A DNA stretch of 44,243 bases from an uncultured Bacteroidales bacterium (GCA_902779875.1 CACZCX010000013.1:1-44243), one strand, 5' to 3'; counted from the first letter of the stretch, positions 1-10,076 are shown. Numbers and translations are program-made. The notes: generated from the letters alone by a model not told the origin.

Positions 1-550
1 TTCCAGCTGCTTGCGGTGCTTGCGGCGAGCCTTCTTGATATCCCTACCCTGCAGCATGCAGTAGAGTGTAGGAACAAGTATCAGTGTGAGCAGGGTTGAT
101 ACGGTAAGACCGCCGATAACCGAGATGCCCAGAGGTCTCCACATGGCAGAACCCTGACCCTGGCTGAGAGCCATAGGAATCATACCCAGGATGGTGGTCA
201 TGGTGGTCATGAGCACAGGACGCAGACGGCTGCGGGCAGCAGTCACTGTCGATGTGATGGCCGACATGCCACGCTCGCGGCAGAGTCCGGTATAGTCAAT
301 TAGCACGATACCGTTCTTAACCACGATACCGATAAGCATGATGGCACCCAGCATACTCATAAGGTTGATCGAGGTATCGGTCAGCCAGAGAGCTATAAGC
401 ACACCGCTCAGGGCGAAAGGTATGGAGAACATGATGATGAACGGGAGTTTGAGCGACTCAAACTGTGCGGCCATCACGATGAACACAAGCAGGATGATAA
501 GCAGAGCCAGTGTAGCCATGTCATGGAATGACTCCTGCTGCTCCTCATAG
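1..550 (-). pseudogene. C-terminal fragment of RND efflux pump, out of frame with its N-terminal part
   Basis: Translating the minus strand from about 550 down to the window edge gives the last part of an RND transporter: YEEQQESFHDMATLALL, then FESLKLPFIIMFSIPFALSG, GAIMLIGIVVKNGIVLIDY and RLRPVLMTTMTTILGMIPMA. These are the transmembrane segments 8-12 expected after the second porter domain. The frame is shifted relative to the ORF that stops at 551, and no plausible independent start or ribosome site is present, so this is the tail of the same gene. The conserved lysine/asparagine of the KNGIVL segment and the RLRPVLMT motif are intact, so the tail itself is not decayed. It continues past position 1. 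Confidence 0.85.
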
Positions 551-3013
551 TCAGACGCAGGTGACGGTGTTGATACGCTGACGGTCCTTACGCTCGATGG
601 TAGGCGGAGTGAACACCTCCTCCAGATGACCTACGTCGCGTACGCGAACGGCGTTGTTGCCGCTTCCGTAGAGCAGTATATTCTCAATGTCACCAAGTTC
701 GGTACGGTACTCGGGAGCATAACGTACCTTGATGTAATACTCCTCACCGTCCTCACGGAAATATGAAGCGGTGGCACCATATATACGGTTACGCAGGTAT
801 GTAGCGGCAGTAGAGAGGTTCAGTCCGTGCTGTGCCAGTTTCTCGCGGTCAAACACGACCTCATATTCAGGCTGGTAGTTGTCACGGCTTACATAGGCCT
901 CACCCACACCCTCGACCTTCTTCATGGCAGCGAGGAACTCGGCAGCCACGGCATCGGTCTCGGCAAAATCGTAACCGTAGATCTCAAAGTTGGCGGTTGA
1001 CTGTCCGCCCATGCTCATGCCGCCGCCGGCGGTCACCATGAATCGCTCAATCTCGGGGCGTGCGTTAAGGTCGGCGCGCATATCGGCCACAACCTTATCG
1101 GATGAGACGGTACGGTCCTTCAGCTCCTTGAGTGAGAGGGTGAATGAGATTACATGTGTACCGTTGGTCTGCATGGCGGCGAATGTGTTGTTCTCGTCGG
1201 CGGCACCCACACGGAAGTTACATGTCACGAGGTCATCGGCATAACGTTTCATCCATAAATCCGACAACTCCTGAGCCACGGCGCGTGAGCGGTTGGTATT
1301 GGTGTTGATAGGCATATAGATGGTGGCCGATATACGGGACTGCTCATCGGAGGGGAAGAACTCCGACTTGAGGTTGCTGGCGCTGAAGAGTGAAACCACG
1401 AACAGCACGACAGCGATGGCTACTACGACCTTACGGTGACGTACGGCCTTGTCGATAAGATGTGAGTACCAGCGGTCCAGACCGTCCAGCATTTTCTGGA
1501 TGGGACGGTAGATGGCGGTGTGGATGCGGCTACCCTTCTTCTCGAGCTTAAGCATACGTGAGCAGAGCATCGGGGTCAGGGTCAGTGAAACCACAAGCGA
1601 GATGGCAATGATGACGCACATCATACCACCCAGCTGCTTGAACATCACGCCGGTCATACCGGAAATCATGGTGAGCGGGAAGAACACGGCGAATATGGTC
1701 ATGGTCGATGCCATTACCGATACGGCGACCTCGTTGGTGGCATGTATGGCAGCCTGCTTGGGGTTGGCGCCGCGCTCAATATGTGTGGTGATGTTCTCAA
1801 GTACCACGATGGTATCATCGACCACCATACCGATGGCTATGGTAAGACAGCTCAGCGAGATGATGTTCAGAGAACCGTCGGTAATGAGCAGGTAGATGAA
1901 TGACGCAATCAGTGACAGCGGGATGGTGATGGCCACAACCATGGTGGCACGCCAGCGGCCTGTAAAGAAGTAAACCACCAGAACCACGAACAGAAGTGCG
2001 TAGAGGATTGTCTCGGCAAGTGAGTTCACGGTCTGCATGATATCCTCGGAGCCGTCATGTATCATACCGATCTTGATGTCGCTGGGCAGGTTCTTCTGCA
2101 ACTGGGGCAGAGTCTCGTTGACCTTACGGCAAATCTCCACGGTATTGGCACCGGTCTGCTTCTGGATGACCATCATAGCACCCTGCACACCGTTGTTGTA
2201 TGACTCCTGTGCACGCTCCTGTGTGCGGTCCACAATCTCAGCCACATCGCTCAGATATACGTTACGGCCGCCTATGGAGGCAACTACCAGGCTGCTCATG
2301 TCACGCGGGTCACGGAACTCACCGTCCACGCGCAGCGCATAAGACTCGTTACCTACATCGATGTTACCGCTGGGAATGGAGCGGTTCTCCTGTCCTATCA
2401 TGGCGGCGATAACCTCAATCGTAAGGTTGTAAGCCTCAAGCTTGGCAGGGTCGCAATATACGTAGATCTCACGCTCAGGTGCGCCCGATACCGATACGGT
2501 ACCTACACCCGGGATACGTGCCAACGGGTTGACCACGTTCTCGTCAAGGATCTTGTACAGGGCTGCCTGGCTCTCACCGGCCTGGACCGAGAGGAGCATG
2601 ATAGGCATCATGCTGGTATCGAACTTGAATACTATAGGTGTACCCGCGCCGTCAGGCAGCGAGTTGGATATCATACCCAATTTATCACGCACGTCATTGG
2701 TGATCTCATCGATATTATGACCGAACTCGAATTCCAGTGTTATTACCGATACGTTCTCCGATGACTTGGATGATACGTGCTTGATATAGCTGCAGCTGTT
2801 CAGCGTGTTCTCCAGCGGACGGGTCACGTTGTTCTCTATATCCGATGCGTTGGCACCGTTATAGTAGGTGAACACCATGATGGTGTTGGTCTCTATATCG
2901 GGCAGCTGGTCGATAGGCAGCTTGGAGTATGAGAACAAGCCGAATACCACCACCGCTACGAAACAGAGCGCTGTGAATATTGGTCTTTTGACCGAGCTTT
3001 CGTATAAACTCAT
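551..3013 (-). CDS. RND-family efflux transporter permease (AcrB/MexB-like), prematurely terminated
   Basis: This is the inner-membrane proton-driven pump of a tripartite efflux system (hydrophobe/amphiphile efflux type). The 820 readable residues hold TM1 (residues 11-30), the first porter and docking domains, TM2 to TM6 with the proton-relay motif GMVVDDTIVVLEN (Asp399-Asp400), and most of the second porter domain. RND pumps of this family are about 1,020-1,060 residues; this frame stops at 551 just after RKDRQRINTV. The remaining sequence continues in another frame after an apparent gap of some 35 residues when compared from memory with E. coli AcrB. It is the last gene of a tetR-tolC-adaptor-pump operon, 21 bases after the adaptor. 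Either the pump is inactivated or the assembly has an error here; which one cannot be told from one sequence. Confidence 0.9.
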   Translation of the reverse strand: MSLYESSVKRPIFTALCFVAVVVFGLFSYSKLPIDQLPDIETNTIMVFTYYNGANASDIENNVTRPLENTLNSCSYIKHVSSKSSENVSVITLEFEFGHNIDEITNDVRDKLGMISNSLPDGAGTPIVFKFDTSMMPIMLLSVQAGESQAALYKILDENVVNPLARIPGVGTVSVSGAPEREIYVYCDPAKLEAYNLTIEVIAAMIGQENRSIPSGNIDVGNESYALRVDGEFRDPRDMSSLVVASIGGRNVYLSDVAEIVDRTQERAQESYNNGVQGAMMVIQKQTGANTVEICRKVNETLPQLQKNLPSDIKIGMIHDGSEDIMQTVNSLAETILYALLFVVLVVYFFTGRWRATMVVAITIPLSLIASFIYLLITDGSLNIISLSCLTIAIGMVVDDTIVVLENITTHIERGANPKQAAIHATNEVAVSVMASTMTIFAVFFPLTMISGMTGVMFKQLGGMMCVIIAISLVVSLTLTPMLCSRMLKLEKKGSRIHTAIYRPIQKMLDGLDRWYSHLIDKAVRHRKVVVAIAVVLFVVSLFSASNLKSEFFPSDEQSRISATIYMPINTNTNRSRAVAQELSDLWMKRYADDLVTCNFRVGAADENNTFAAMQTNGTHVISFTLSLKELKDRTVSSDKVVADMRADLNARPEIERFMVTAGGGMSMGGQSTANFEIYGYDFAETDAVAAEFLAAMKKVEGVGEAYVSRDNYQPEYEVVFDREKLAQHGLNLSTAATYLRNRIYGATASYFREDGEEYYIKVRYAPEYRTELGDIENILLYGSGNNAVRVRDVGHLEEVFTPPTIERKDRQRINTVTCV

Positions 3014-3034
3014 GGTTAATACTTGTGTGTTGTT

Positions 3035-4060
3035 TTACTTGTTTACTGTAACCTCGCAGCCGTCTGACAGCTTGGACTGTCCGGCGGTAACTACCATAGC
3101 GCCGTTCTCCACGCCTGATATCAGCTCGTAACGGTCACCCAGGCGCTGGCCAAGCTCAACCTTGTTGTAGCTAACCTTGCCGTTGTTGTATACATACACA
3201 AAACGGTCGCCTGAACCTGAACGCTTCTCGATAGCCAGGTCGGGAACCACCACGTGGTTCTGGATACCCATGTTGAGGGTAGCGCGGGCGAACATACCGG
3301 GACGGAGCTTGAGGTCGGTGTTGGCAACCAGGATCTCAACCGGGAAGGTATGTGTCATGGCATCGACAGTGGGGTATATGAGTGACACCTTGCCGGTGAA
3401 TGTCTCGCCGGGATAGGCATCGAGCTCAATCGATACCTCGTCACCCTTGCTTACCTTGGAGTAGTACTGCTCCGATACGTTGATAGTCAGCTTAACGGGA
3501 GCTATCTTCTGGACCACCAGGATAGCCTGGCCGCCGTAAAGGTCACCGTTGTCATAGTTACGTGCGGTAACCACGCCGTCGATGGGGCTCTCCAGACGGG
3601 TATTCTCCCTGAGGGTCTTGAGTGATTTGCGGGCAACCTCGAGCTGGAGGTTCATGTTATCCCACTCGGACTGTGATACGCCGCCCACCTTATAGAGCTG
3701 GTCAATACGGTTGAACTCAGTCTCAAGGTTCTTGAGCTGCATCTCCTGCTGGCTGAGTGTAGTCTCATCCATCTGTACCAGAACCTGACCGCGCTTGACC
3801 TTGTCACCCACCTCAACGTTGATCTTGCTGATACGGGCGGGAGTGGCGGGAGCGATGTTGTTCTTTATCTCGCCTACGATAGTGGCTGAATAGACCTGAA
3901 TCTGTGCGACAGGCTCCTCAACGACCTGAGCGAGTGTTACCAGAGGTTTCTCTTCCGATGCAGCGGCAGCGGAGTTGGCAGTCTCTGCTTTCTTCTGTCC
4001 GCAGGCTGTCATGAGCAGTACGGAGCAGAGAGCGATTCCCAATTTTCTGAATGCTTTCAT
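3035..4060 (-). CDS. RND efflux periplasmic adaptor (membrane fusion) lipoprotein
   Basis: A 341-residue adaptor that would link the RND pump to the outer-membrane channel. The N-terminus is a lipoprotein signal with lipobox LMTAC (Cys20), so the mature protein is probably anchored by lipid at the inner-membrane face. The barrel-sandwich (lipoyl-like) hybrid halves are visible at roughly residues 70-95 (ARISKINVEVGDKVKRGQVL) and 155-185 (ESPIDGVVTARNYDNGDLYGG). They are separated by a helical hairpin containing VSQSEWDNMN. The beta-barrel and membrane-proximal domains follow, with the typical LRPGMFARATL segment near residue 255. Its length is normal for the HlyD/AcrA family. It sits 31 bases after the channel gene and 21 bases before the pump gene, in the same direction, which fits a single transcript. 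Confidence 0.93.
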   Translation of the reverse strand: MKAFRKLGIALCSVLLMTACGQKKAETANSAAAASEEKPLVTLAQVVEEPVAQIQVYSATIVGEIKNNIAPATPARISKINVEVGDKVKRGQVLVQMDETTLSQQEMQLKNLETEFNRIDQLYKVGGVSQSEWDNMNLQLEVARKSLKTLRENTRLESPIDGVVTARNYDNGDLYGGQAILVVQKIAPVKLTINVSEQYYSKVSKGDEVSIELDAYPGETFTGKVSLIYPTVDAMTHTFPVEILVANTDLKLRPGMFARATLNMGIQNHVVVPDLAIEKRSGSGDRFVYVYNNGKVSYNKVELGQRLGDRYELISGVENGAMVVTAGQSKLSDGCEVTVNK

Positions 4061-4091
4061 ATTATCTTGTTTTATTTGTTCCTCTTAATTG

Positions 4092-5429
4092 TTATTCATC
4101 TCCCAAGACCTTGTCAAGATCAGCCTTGGCTGCCAGATAGTTGTAGATAGACTGGCTGTATGTGAGCTTGGCCTGAGTAAGTGAGACCTCGGAGTTGTTC
4201 AGCTCCAGTATGGTACCCTTACCTATCTCATAACGCTTGCTTGCTATCTCACGGCCCTTCTCAGCCTGCTCGATAGCCTCACGGTTACTGGCCACCTGCT
4301 CGGCATTGGCCTTCATGTTGTCAATGTAACTGCGTGCCTGGATGCTCAGCTGCTTCTCGGTATAGTCCATATTCTCCTGGAGCTGGCTTATCTGCAGCTT
4401 GGTACTGCGGATCTTGGTAAAGTTACCCATGCGGAATATAGGTACTGAGAGCGAGAGAACTATCGATGAGCTCTTGACCCAGTCATAGTTGCCCACGTTC
4501 CAGTCTGCGTTCTGCATAGACTGAAGCTGATATGTTCCGGCCAGTGCAAGTGTAGGCATGAAGTTCATCTTCTGTACGCGAAGGGTCTGGTTCAGCATGG
4601 TCTCATTCATCTTGAGCTGACGCATATTGGTGTTGTTCTCAAGTGAGAAACTGCCTGCCGACAGAGCCTCGCTGTAGAGACGGTCCTCATAATCCTCAAG
4701 GCTTCCGCTTATTATGATGTCATATTCGGGATCCAGTCCCATGAGCACCTTAAGCTGAAGTTTGGAGAGAGTCACCGCGTTTCGTGCCTGGATAACCGTA
4801 GGATTCAGGCTGCGCAGCTGAACCTCAGCGCTTATCTTGTCATACTCGCTGGTTCCGCCCAGCTCATAGAGTGACTTGACCACATCAAAGTTCTTCTGAG
4901 CCTGTTCCAGACTCTTGCAGAGAACATCATAGCTGTCCTGAGCCAGGATAACCTGATAGTAAGCCTTGGTGACCTGGTTAATCAGGTCCAGCTTTGAACT
5001 GCGGCTCTGTTCAACCGCATTCAGCAGGTCGCTCTTGGTAAGATTCATCGTAGCGTAGACAGTAGGAGCGAACAGGGGGAGGCTCACCTGGAACTGTCCG
5101 TTCCAAGTACTGGTCTCGTCAGCACCCATCTTGAACTCCATACCGTTCAGTTTCATCACCGGGGCCAGAAGGGTGTACTGGACAGAACCGCTGAAATCAG
5201 CGCTGGGCAGCAGAGCCTGCCATGCCTCATTCTTGCTAATCTTCTTGACCTCAATCTGCTGTTCAGCCACCTTGATCGTGGGGTTCTCACTCAGGGCAAT
5301 CTCCAAAGCCTGAGCCAGAGAAAGATTCAAGGCAGCATCCTCACCGGTCTGCTGAGCGTTGGCACCCATCCCTGCAACGAGGGCGGCTGCAATCAGAAGA
5401 CCTGTCTTTCTTAAAAATCCTCTTTTCAT
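4092..5429 (-). CDS. TolC-family outer membrane efflux channel
   Basis: A 445-residue outer-membrane efflux protein: a signal peptide (residues 1-25, ending near MGANAQ) followed by two OEP repeats (about 35-220 and 255-440) rich in long coiled-coil helices. The pattern is that of the TolC/OprM trimeric channel, with typical segments such as LSLAQALEIALSENPTIKVA near the start and KRYEIGKGTILELNNSEVSL near the end. It would give the pump system its exit duct through the outer membrane. The ATG overlaps the stop codon of the tetR gene by one base (TAATG), suggesting translational coupling. The length is typical for Bacteroidota members of the family. Confidence 0.93.
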   Translation of the reverse strand: MKRGFLRKTGLLIAAALVAGMGANAQQTGEDAALNLSLAQALEIALSENPTIKVAEQQIEVKKISKNEAWQALLPSADFSGSVQYTLLAPVMKLNGMEFKMGADETSTWNGQFQVSLPLFAPTVYATMNLTKSDLLNAVEQSRSSKLDLINQVTKAYYQVILAQDSYDVLCKSLEQAQKNFDVVKSLYELGGTSEYDKISAEVQLRSLNPTVIQARNAVTLSKLQLKVLMGLDPEYDIIISGSLEDYEDRLYSEALSAGSFSLENNTNMRQLKMNETMLNQTLRVQKMNFMPTLALAGTYQLQSMQNADWNVGNYDWVKSSSIVLSLSVPIFRMGNFTKIRSTKLQISQLQENMDYTEKQLSIQARSYIDNMKANAEQVASNREAIEQAEKGREIASKRYEIGKGTILELNNSEVSLTQAKLTYSQSIYNYLAAKADLDKVLGDE

Positions 5430-6055
5430 TATCTGTGTATTGATTTATACCTATACTGTTCCAGTTTGGCCATACCCTTGGGAGTTGCAATACCCCTGAG
5501 CAATACGACCATCGTACCGTCTATGAGCTCATCATAGTGGTACCTATTTTTGCAGGACTCCTCCTTGGCCATGTTACCCATGACAGAGAAGGCCTTCATA
5601 ACCACATCCATATTGAGATCTTCACGGAAAACACCCTGTTTCACTCCCAGCTCCATGAATGAGCGCATGCGACTTGCCACCTCGCACAGATGTTCATGGA
5701 AGAGTTTCTTGAGTTTAGGATACTTGTCCATATCCTCAAAACGGTGATGATCCCTTTCACGTGATTCGTTTATGATTATCTCCAGATGTCTGATAATGAC
5801 CGACAGCACATCGTCCTCATGTCCAACCTCCTCCTCGATGAGTTTGGAGAAACGCCCCATATGAAGTTTCATACATTCAATAAGGAGTTCCTCCTTACTG
5901 CCGAAAATCTCATATAATGTTCTTTTGGAAACTGAGAGAATCTGTGCCACATCGTCCATACGCATTGTGAGATTTCCATCCCTCATCAGTATCTCCGATG
6001 CAGTCTCTATGGCCTTAAGACGTATTTCCTCTCTATTTGTTGGATTAAAAATCAT
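5429..6055 (-). CDS. TetR/AcrR-family transcriptional regulator of the efflux operon
   Basis: A 208-residue TetR-type repressor. The N-terminal three-helix DNA-binding domain is clear: AIETASEILMRDG, then the helix-turn-helix MDDVAQILSVSKRTLYEIFGSKEELL (residues 34-59). The rest is a helical ligand-binding and dimerisation domain that cannot be assigned to an inducer. ATG at 6055 is preferred over the adjacent TTG at 6058; an AAGGA element lies just upstream of both. It is the first gene of the efflux operon and overlaps the channel gene by one base. A perfect 13-bp inverted repeat lies next to its promoter (6090-6118), which points to autoregulation and control of the pump genes. The inducer is unknown. 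Confidence 0.92.
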   Translation of the reverse strand: MIFNPTNREEIRLKAIETASEILMRDGNLTMRMDDVAQILSVSKRTLYEIFGSKEELLIECMKLHMGRFSKLIEEEVGHEDDVLSVIIRHLEIIINESRERDHHRFEDMDKYPKLKKLFHEHLCEVASRMRSFMELGVKQGVFREDLNMDVVMKAFSVMGNMAKEESCKNRYHYDELIDGTMVVLLRGIATPKGMAKLEQYRYKSIHR

Positions 6056-6078
6056 CAATTGTCCTTCTTTTCAGGGCG

Positions 6079-6118
6079 CAAAGATACAAGAAAACTCTAT
6101 GCGCTGCATAGAGTTTTC
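6079..6118 (-). promoter_or_regulatory. Promoter and palindromic operator of the tetR-efflux operon
   Basis: On the minus strand a Bacteroidales -7 box TATCTTTG occupies 6086-6079, 24 bases upstream of the tetR ATG. Directly upstream is a perfect inverted repeat: GAAAACTCTATGC (6090-6102), three central bases, and its complement (6106-6118). It covers the region where the -33 element would lie, and no clear TTTG is visible there. Size, symmetry and position match a TetR-dimer operator that blocks RNA polymerase. The operator role is inferred. Confidence 0.7.
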
Positions 6119-6123
6119 CGACC

Positions 6124-6146
6124 AAAATGGCTTATTTAGCCATTTT
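6124..6146 (-). terminator. Stem-loop between the secA-linked small gene and tetR
   Basis: A perfect 9-bp inverted repeat, AAAATGGCT (6124-6132) and AGCCATTTT (6138-6146), encloses a 5-base loop. It lies 20 bases after the stop codon of the 147-residue gene and upstream of the tetR promoter, so it would isolate the two minus-strand transcripts. The run of T is part of the stem, so it would be a modest intrinsic terminator. Confidence 0.5.
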
Positions 6147-6166
6147 TAGCACTTGTATAGTTCAGT

Positions 6167-6610
6167 TCAATCTGAGAGAAGGTCTTTGAGGAAAGTGTCC
6201 AGTTCCTCGTCCAGACCTTGCATGAGACCCTGTGTGAGCAGGGTGTTATCCTCATCAAAGAGCATGAGTTCGGCCACCGTCTCGCCCTCGTCATCGACCA
6301 GGACAAAGGAGAACGGTTTCCAGATGGCCAGGTTCTCAAGAGGGTCAACCTCATCTATGTCCTTGAGGATACGGCGCAGCGACTTTTCCATGACCTGATA
6401 GAAATCCTCCTCAGGAATCTCAACAAGATCGGAGAGTCTGGTGGAGGCCAGGTCGCGGTCATCATCACTCACAGTCACTTCACCTGTCTCGCGGATGGGC
6501 ATGATATGGATATCGGTTACCACAGCCTGCTCCTGCGGACGGTGGAACTCTTTCAGGGCCTCGTTTATGAGTGCCTTGATCTGCTGGAATGACGATTCAC
6601 TCAGTCTCAT
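6167..6610 (-). CDS. Conserved small acidic protein of unknown function, downstream of secA
   Basis: A 147-residue soluble protein without signal peptide or membrane segment. I do not recognise a family. It is strongly acidic, with clusters such as VTVSDDDRDLAS, ILKDIDEVDPLEN and VDDEGETVAELMLFDEDN. The beginning and end look helical (FQQIKALINEALKEFH; GLDEELDTFLKDLL), and there is an apparent beta-strand pair in the middle (FSFVLVDDEGETVAELMLF). It starts 23 bases after the secA stop codon on the same strand, so it is probably co-transcribed with secA. A link to secretion is suggested only by position; a SecA-binding or chaperone-like role would be speculation. Confidence 0.8.
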   Translation of the reverse strand: MRLSESSFQQIKALINEALKEFHRPQEQAVVTDIHIMPIRETGEVTVSDDDRDLASTRLSDLVEIPEEDFYQVMEKSLRRILKDIDEVDPLENLAIWKPFSFVLVDDEGETVAELMLFDEDNTLLTQGLMQGLDEELDTFLKDLLSD

Positions 6611-6633
6611 AACAGTATAATGTTTAGTAGTTC

Positions 6634-9600
6634 TTACAATCCTTTGCCGTGGCAGTTCTTGAACTTGAGACCGCTACCGCAGGGGCACGGGTCGTTACGG
6701 CCCGGTGTCTTATCGGCACGGATAGGCTCACGCACCTGCTGACGGGTATCGCGGGCTGCGGCGGCACGCTGGTTCGGGTCGCTCATGTCAGTGCGGTTCT
6801 CAGTGTACTGTCTGCGCTGCTGACGGTTCTGGGCGGGAGCCTCACGGACACGCTCCGGATCGGGCTCCGGAATCTGACCGCGCATGAGGATAGATACGGT
6901 CTGGTCATTCATCTTGTTGACCATATTGTCAAACAGGTTGACCGACTCCAGCTTGAATATAAGGAGCGGGTCTTTCTGCTCGTAGCTTGCGTTCTGTACT
7001 GAGTGCTTGAGTTCATCGAGCTCACGCAGGTTCTCCTTCCAGCACTCGTCGATGGTATGAAGCATGATCGCCTTCTGGAATGAGGTAACTACGCTCCTAC
7101 CCTCCGACTCATATGCCTCCTTGAGGTTGCACGGAATCTGATATACGCGACGGCCGTCGGTTATCGGAATAAGTATGTTCTCGTAACGGTCACCCTGCTC
7201 CTCGTAAACCTTCTTGATGACAGGTGTGACGATCTGTGCCAGATGGTCGGTCTTACGCTTGAACGTATCCATGGCGGCTGCGAATATGCGCTCCGAAACC
7301 TCGTCCTGTTTCATCTTGGAGTACTCCTCCTCGGTGAACGGAAGTTCAATGGCAAGTACGCGGAAAGCCTCCATCTGCAGGCTCTCGTAGTCGGCACAGT
7401 TCTCAGCGGCTCCGGCTGAGCGGTCCCAGATCATATTGGCTATATCCATACCTATGCGCTCACCGATCAGGGCATGACGGCGCTTCTCATAGACTACGGT
7501 ACGCTGCTTGTTCATCACGTCATCATACTCAAGCAGGCGCTTACGGATACCGAAGTGGTTCTCCTCAACTTTCTTCTGAGCCTGCTCTATACGCTTGGTG
7601 ATGAAGCTGTTCTCAATCATCTCATCCTCCTCAAGTCCCAGCTTGTCCATAAGCGGAGCTATGCGGTCGGAACCGAACAGACGCATGAGGTTATCCTCAA
7701 GTGATATAAAGAATACTGATGAACCAGGGTCTCCCTGACGTCCTGAACGTCCGCGCAACTGACGGTCCACGCGGCGGCTCTCATGACGCTCTGTACCGAT
7801 GATAGCCAGACCGCCGGCCTCACGGACCTCGGGTGAGAGCTTGATATCGGTACCACGACCGGCCATGTTGGTGGCTATGGTAACTATACTCTTCTGACCA
7901 GCCTTGGCCACGATATCGGCCTCCTTCTGGTGCAGCTTGGCATTCAGTACGTTGTGCTCTATCTTACGCATGGTAAGCATACGGCTCAGCTGCTCGCTTA
8001 TCTCGACCGATGTGGTACCTACAAGTACCGGACGGCCCTCGCCTACCAGCTTTACTATCTCCTCAATTACAGCCTTGTACTTCTCGCGCTTGGTCTTGTA
8101 TATGCGGTCATTCTGGTCTATACGGGCAATGGGCTTGTTGGTGGGGATTACCACTACATCCAGCTTATAGATATCCCAGAACTCACCTGCCTCGGTCTCA
8201 GCGGTACCGGTCATACCGGCCAGCTTATGATACATACGGAAGTAGTTCTGCAGAGTGATGGTCGCGAATGTCTGGGTGGCAGCCTCGATATTCACGCGCT
8301 CCTTGGCCTCGACAGCCTGGTGCAGTCCGTCTGACCAGCGGCGTCCCTCCATGACACGGCCTGTCTGCTCATCGACAATCTTGACCTTGCCGTCCTCAGT
8401 CACGATGTAATCAACATCACGCTCGAACATGCAGTAGGCCTTGAGCAGCTGGTTGATGGTATGTATACGCTCGCTCTTTACGGCAAAGTTGGTGAGCAGC
8501 TCGTCTTTCTTGGCCAGACGCTCCTCCTGAGTAAGGTCCTTCTCATTCTCCAGTTCAGAGAGCTGTGAAGCTATGTCAGGCAGTATAAAGAAATCGGGAT
8601 CCTGGTTGGTACCGCTTATGAGCTCTACGCCCTTATCGGTCAGGTCCACGCTGTTCAGTTTCTCGTCAATCACAAAGTAGAGGGGCTCCACAGCCTCGGG
8701 CATGCGTTTGTTCTGCTGCTCCATGTAGATCTCCTCAGTCTTCTGCAGGCCGACCTTGATACCCGGCTCACTCAGGAACTTGATGAGAGCCTTGTTCTTG
8801 GGCAGGGCCTTGAAACTGCGGAACAGTGAGAGGAATCCCTCTGCCACCTCGTCCTGGTTGTCCGATGTCACCTTCTTGCGGGCATCGGCCAGGAACTGGG
8901 TAGCCAGACGTTTCTGTGCCTCGAACAGCTGCTCAACCTGAGGACGGAGCTGCTCGAACTGCTGGTCCTCACCCTTGGGTACGGGACCCGATATAATAAG
9001 AGGTGTACGTGCGTCATCAATCAGCACGGAGTCAACCTCATCGACGATTGCATAGTTATGACCGCGCTGAACGAGCTCGCTCGGATGTCCTGCCATATTG
9101 TCACGGAGGTAGTCAAAACCGAACTCGTTGTTGGTACCGAATGTGATATCGGCGCGGTAGGCCTTGCGGCGTGCCTCGGAGTTGGGCTGATGCTTGTCAA
9201 TGCAGTCAACCGACAGGCCGTGGAACATATAGAGCGGACCCATCCACTCGGCATCACGCTTGGCCAGGTAGTCGTTCACGGTAACTACATGTACACCGTT
9301 GCCGGTCAATGCGTTAAGGAACACAGGCAGGGTAGCCACAAGTGTCTTACCCTCACCGGTTGCCATCTCGGCAATCTTACCCTTATGCAGAACTACGCCA
9401 CCAAACAGCTGTACGTCATAGTGGATCATGTTCCATATGGTGTCATTGCCTCCGGCTACCCAATGATGCTGCCAAAGAGCCTTGTCACCATCTATGACCA
9501 CAAAGTCATGCTGGGCTGCCAGGTCACGGTCAAAATCGGTCGCGGTAACCTCAACCTGTTCGTTCTCGGCAAAACGGCGGGCTGTCTCCTTTACGATGGC

Positions 9601-9933
9601 GAACACATCGGGAAGGACATCATCAAGAACCACCTCATAGCGGTCCATAATCTCCTTCTCCAGTTTATCTATCTGGTTGAACAGAGGCTCGCGGTCCTCC
9701 AGTTCAGTCTTTTCAACCTTAGCCTTAAGCTCCTCAAGACGTGTCCTCTCAGGTATAACAAAATCTTTGATTTTCTGCTTTATAGCTTGAGTGGCAGCAC
9801 GCAGCTCGTCATTCGAGACTTTCTCGTATTTGGGGTATGCAGCCTTGATTTTCTCAACCCAGGGCTGGATCTCCTTTATGTCTCTGGTCTGCTTGTTACC
9901 GAAAAGCTTTCCAATAAATTCATTAAAACCCAT
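6634..9933 (-). CDS. secA: SecA, preprotein translocase ATPase
   Basis: SecA drives post-translational export of unfolded preproteins through SecYEG. The 1,099 residues are longer than E. coli SecA (901), as is usual in Bacteroidota, with extra sequence in the first ATPase domain and in the region around residues 320-480. Visible motifs are Walker A ATGEGKT (residues 191-197), Walker B VDEVD (297-301), [12 protein letters not shown] following it, the [11 protein letters not shown] segment, [12 protein letters not shown] in the second ATPase domain, and [15 protein letters not shown]. The C-terminus carries the zinc-binding tail with CPCGSG and a downstream Cys-His pair (NCHGKG), which in other SecA proteins contacts SecB or lipids. 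ATG at 9933 follows a -7 promoter box about 60 bases upstream. Confidence 0.98.
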   Translation of the reverse strand: MGFNEFIGKLFGNKQTRDIKEIQPWVEKIKAAYPKYEKVSNDELRAATQAIKQKIKDFVIPERTRLEELKAKVEKTELEDREPLFNQIDKLEKEIMDRYEVVLDDVLPDVFAIVKETARRFAENEQVEVTATDFDRDLAAQHDFVVIDGDKALWQHHWVAGGNDTIWNMIHYDVQLFGGVVLHKGKIAEMATGEGKTLVATLPVFLNALTGNGVHVVTVNDYLAKRDAEWMGPLYMFHGLSVDCIDKHQPNSEARRKAYRADITFGTNNEFGFDYLRDNMAGHPSELVQRGHNYAIVDEVDSVLIDDARTPLIISGPVPKGEDQQFEQLRPQVEQLFEAQKRLATQFLADARKKVTSDNQDEVAEGFLSLFRSFKALPKNKALIKFLSEPGIKVGLQKTEEIYMEQQNKRMPEAVEPLYFVIDEKLNSVDLTDKGVELISGTNQDPDFFILPDIASQLSELENEKDLTQEERLAKKDELLTNFAVKSERIHTINQLLKAYCMFERDVDYIVTEDGKVKIVDEQTGRVMEGRRWSDGLHQAVEAKERVNIEAATQTFATITLQNYFRMYHKLAGMTGTAETEAGEFWDIYKLDVVVIPTNKPIARIDQNDRIYKTKREKYKAVIEEIVKLVGEGRPVLVGTTSVEISEQLSRMLTMRKIEHNVLNAKLHQKEADIVAKAGQKSIVTIATNMAGRGTDIKLSPEVREAGGLAIIGTERHESRRVDRQLRGRSGRQGDPGSSVFFISLEDNLMRLFGSDRIAPLMDKLGLEEDEMIENSFITKRIEQAQKKVEENHFGIRKRLLEYDDVMNKQRTVVYEKRRHALIGERIGMDIANMIWDRSAGAAENCADYESLQMEAFRVLAIELPFTEEEYSKMKQDEVSERIFAAAMDTFKRKTDHLAQIVTPVIKKVYEEQGDRYENILIPITDGRRVYQIPCNLKEAYESEGRSVVTSFQKAIMLHTIDECWKENLRELDELKHSVQNASYEQKDPLLIFKLESVNLFDNMVNKMNDQTVSILMRGQIPEPDPERVREAPAQNRQQRRQYTENRTDMSDPNQRAAAARDTRQQVREPIRADKTPGRNDPCPCGSGLKFKNCHGKGL

Positions 9934-9994
9934 TATGTGGTATCTGTTTTTAAGTTACTACTATTGAGGCAATCGCAAAAACCGTGCCGAAATG

Positions 9995-10002
9995 CAAAGG
10001 TA
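9995..10002 (-). promoter_or_regulatory. -7 box of the secA promoter
   Basis: The minus strand reads TACCTTTG, matching the Bacteroidales TAnnTTTG -7 consensus, about 60 bases upstream of the secA start. The -33 region is AT-rich (TTTTCC) without a perfect TTTG. Confidence 0.55.
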
Positions 10003-10076
10003 GCATTTTTCATGTTTATTGGAAAAATAAAAATAACATATTGAGTCTCCGTTGGGAGATATTCCATAATGCTCAT

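Noticed and set aside
9058-10044. A 328-codon open frame on the plus strand opposite the start of secA
   Set aside because: It is entirely antisense to the conserved SecA N-terminus, its translation shows no domain, and such mirror frames are common in this GC-balanced genome.
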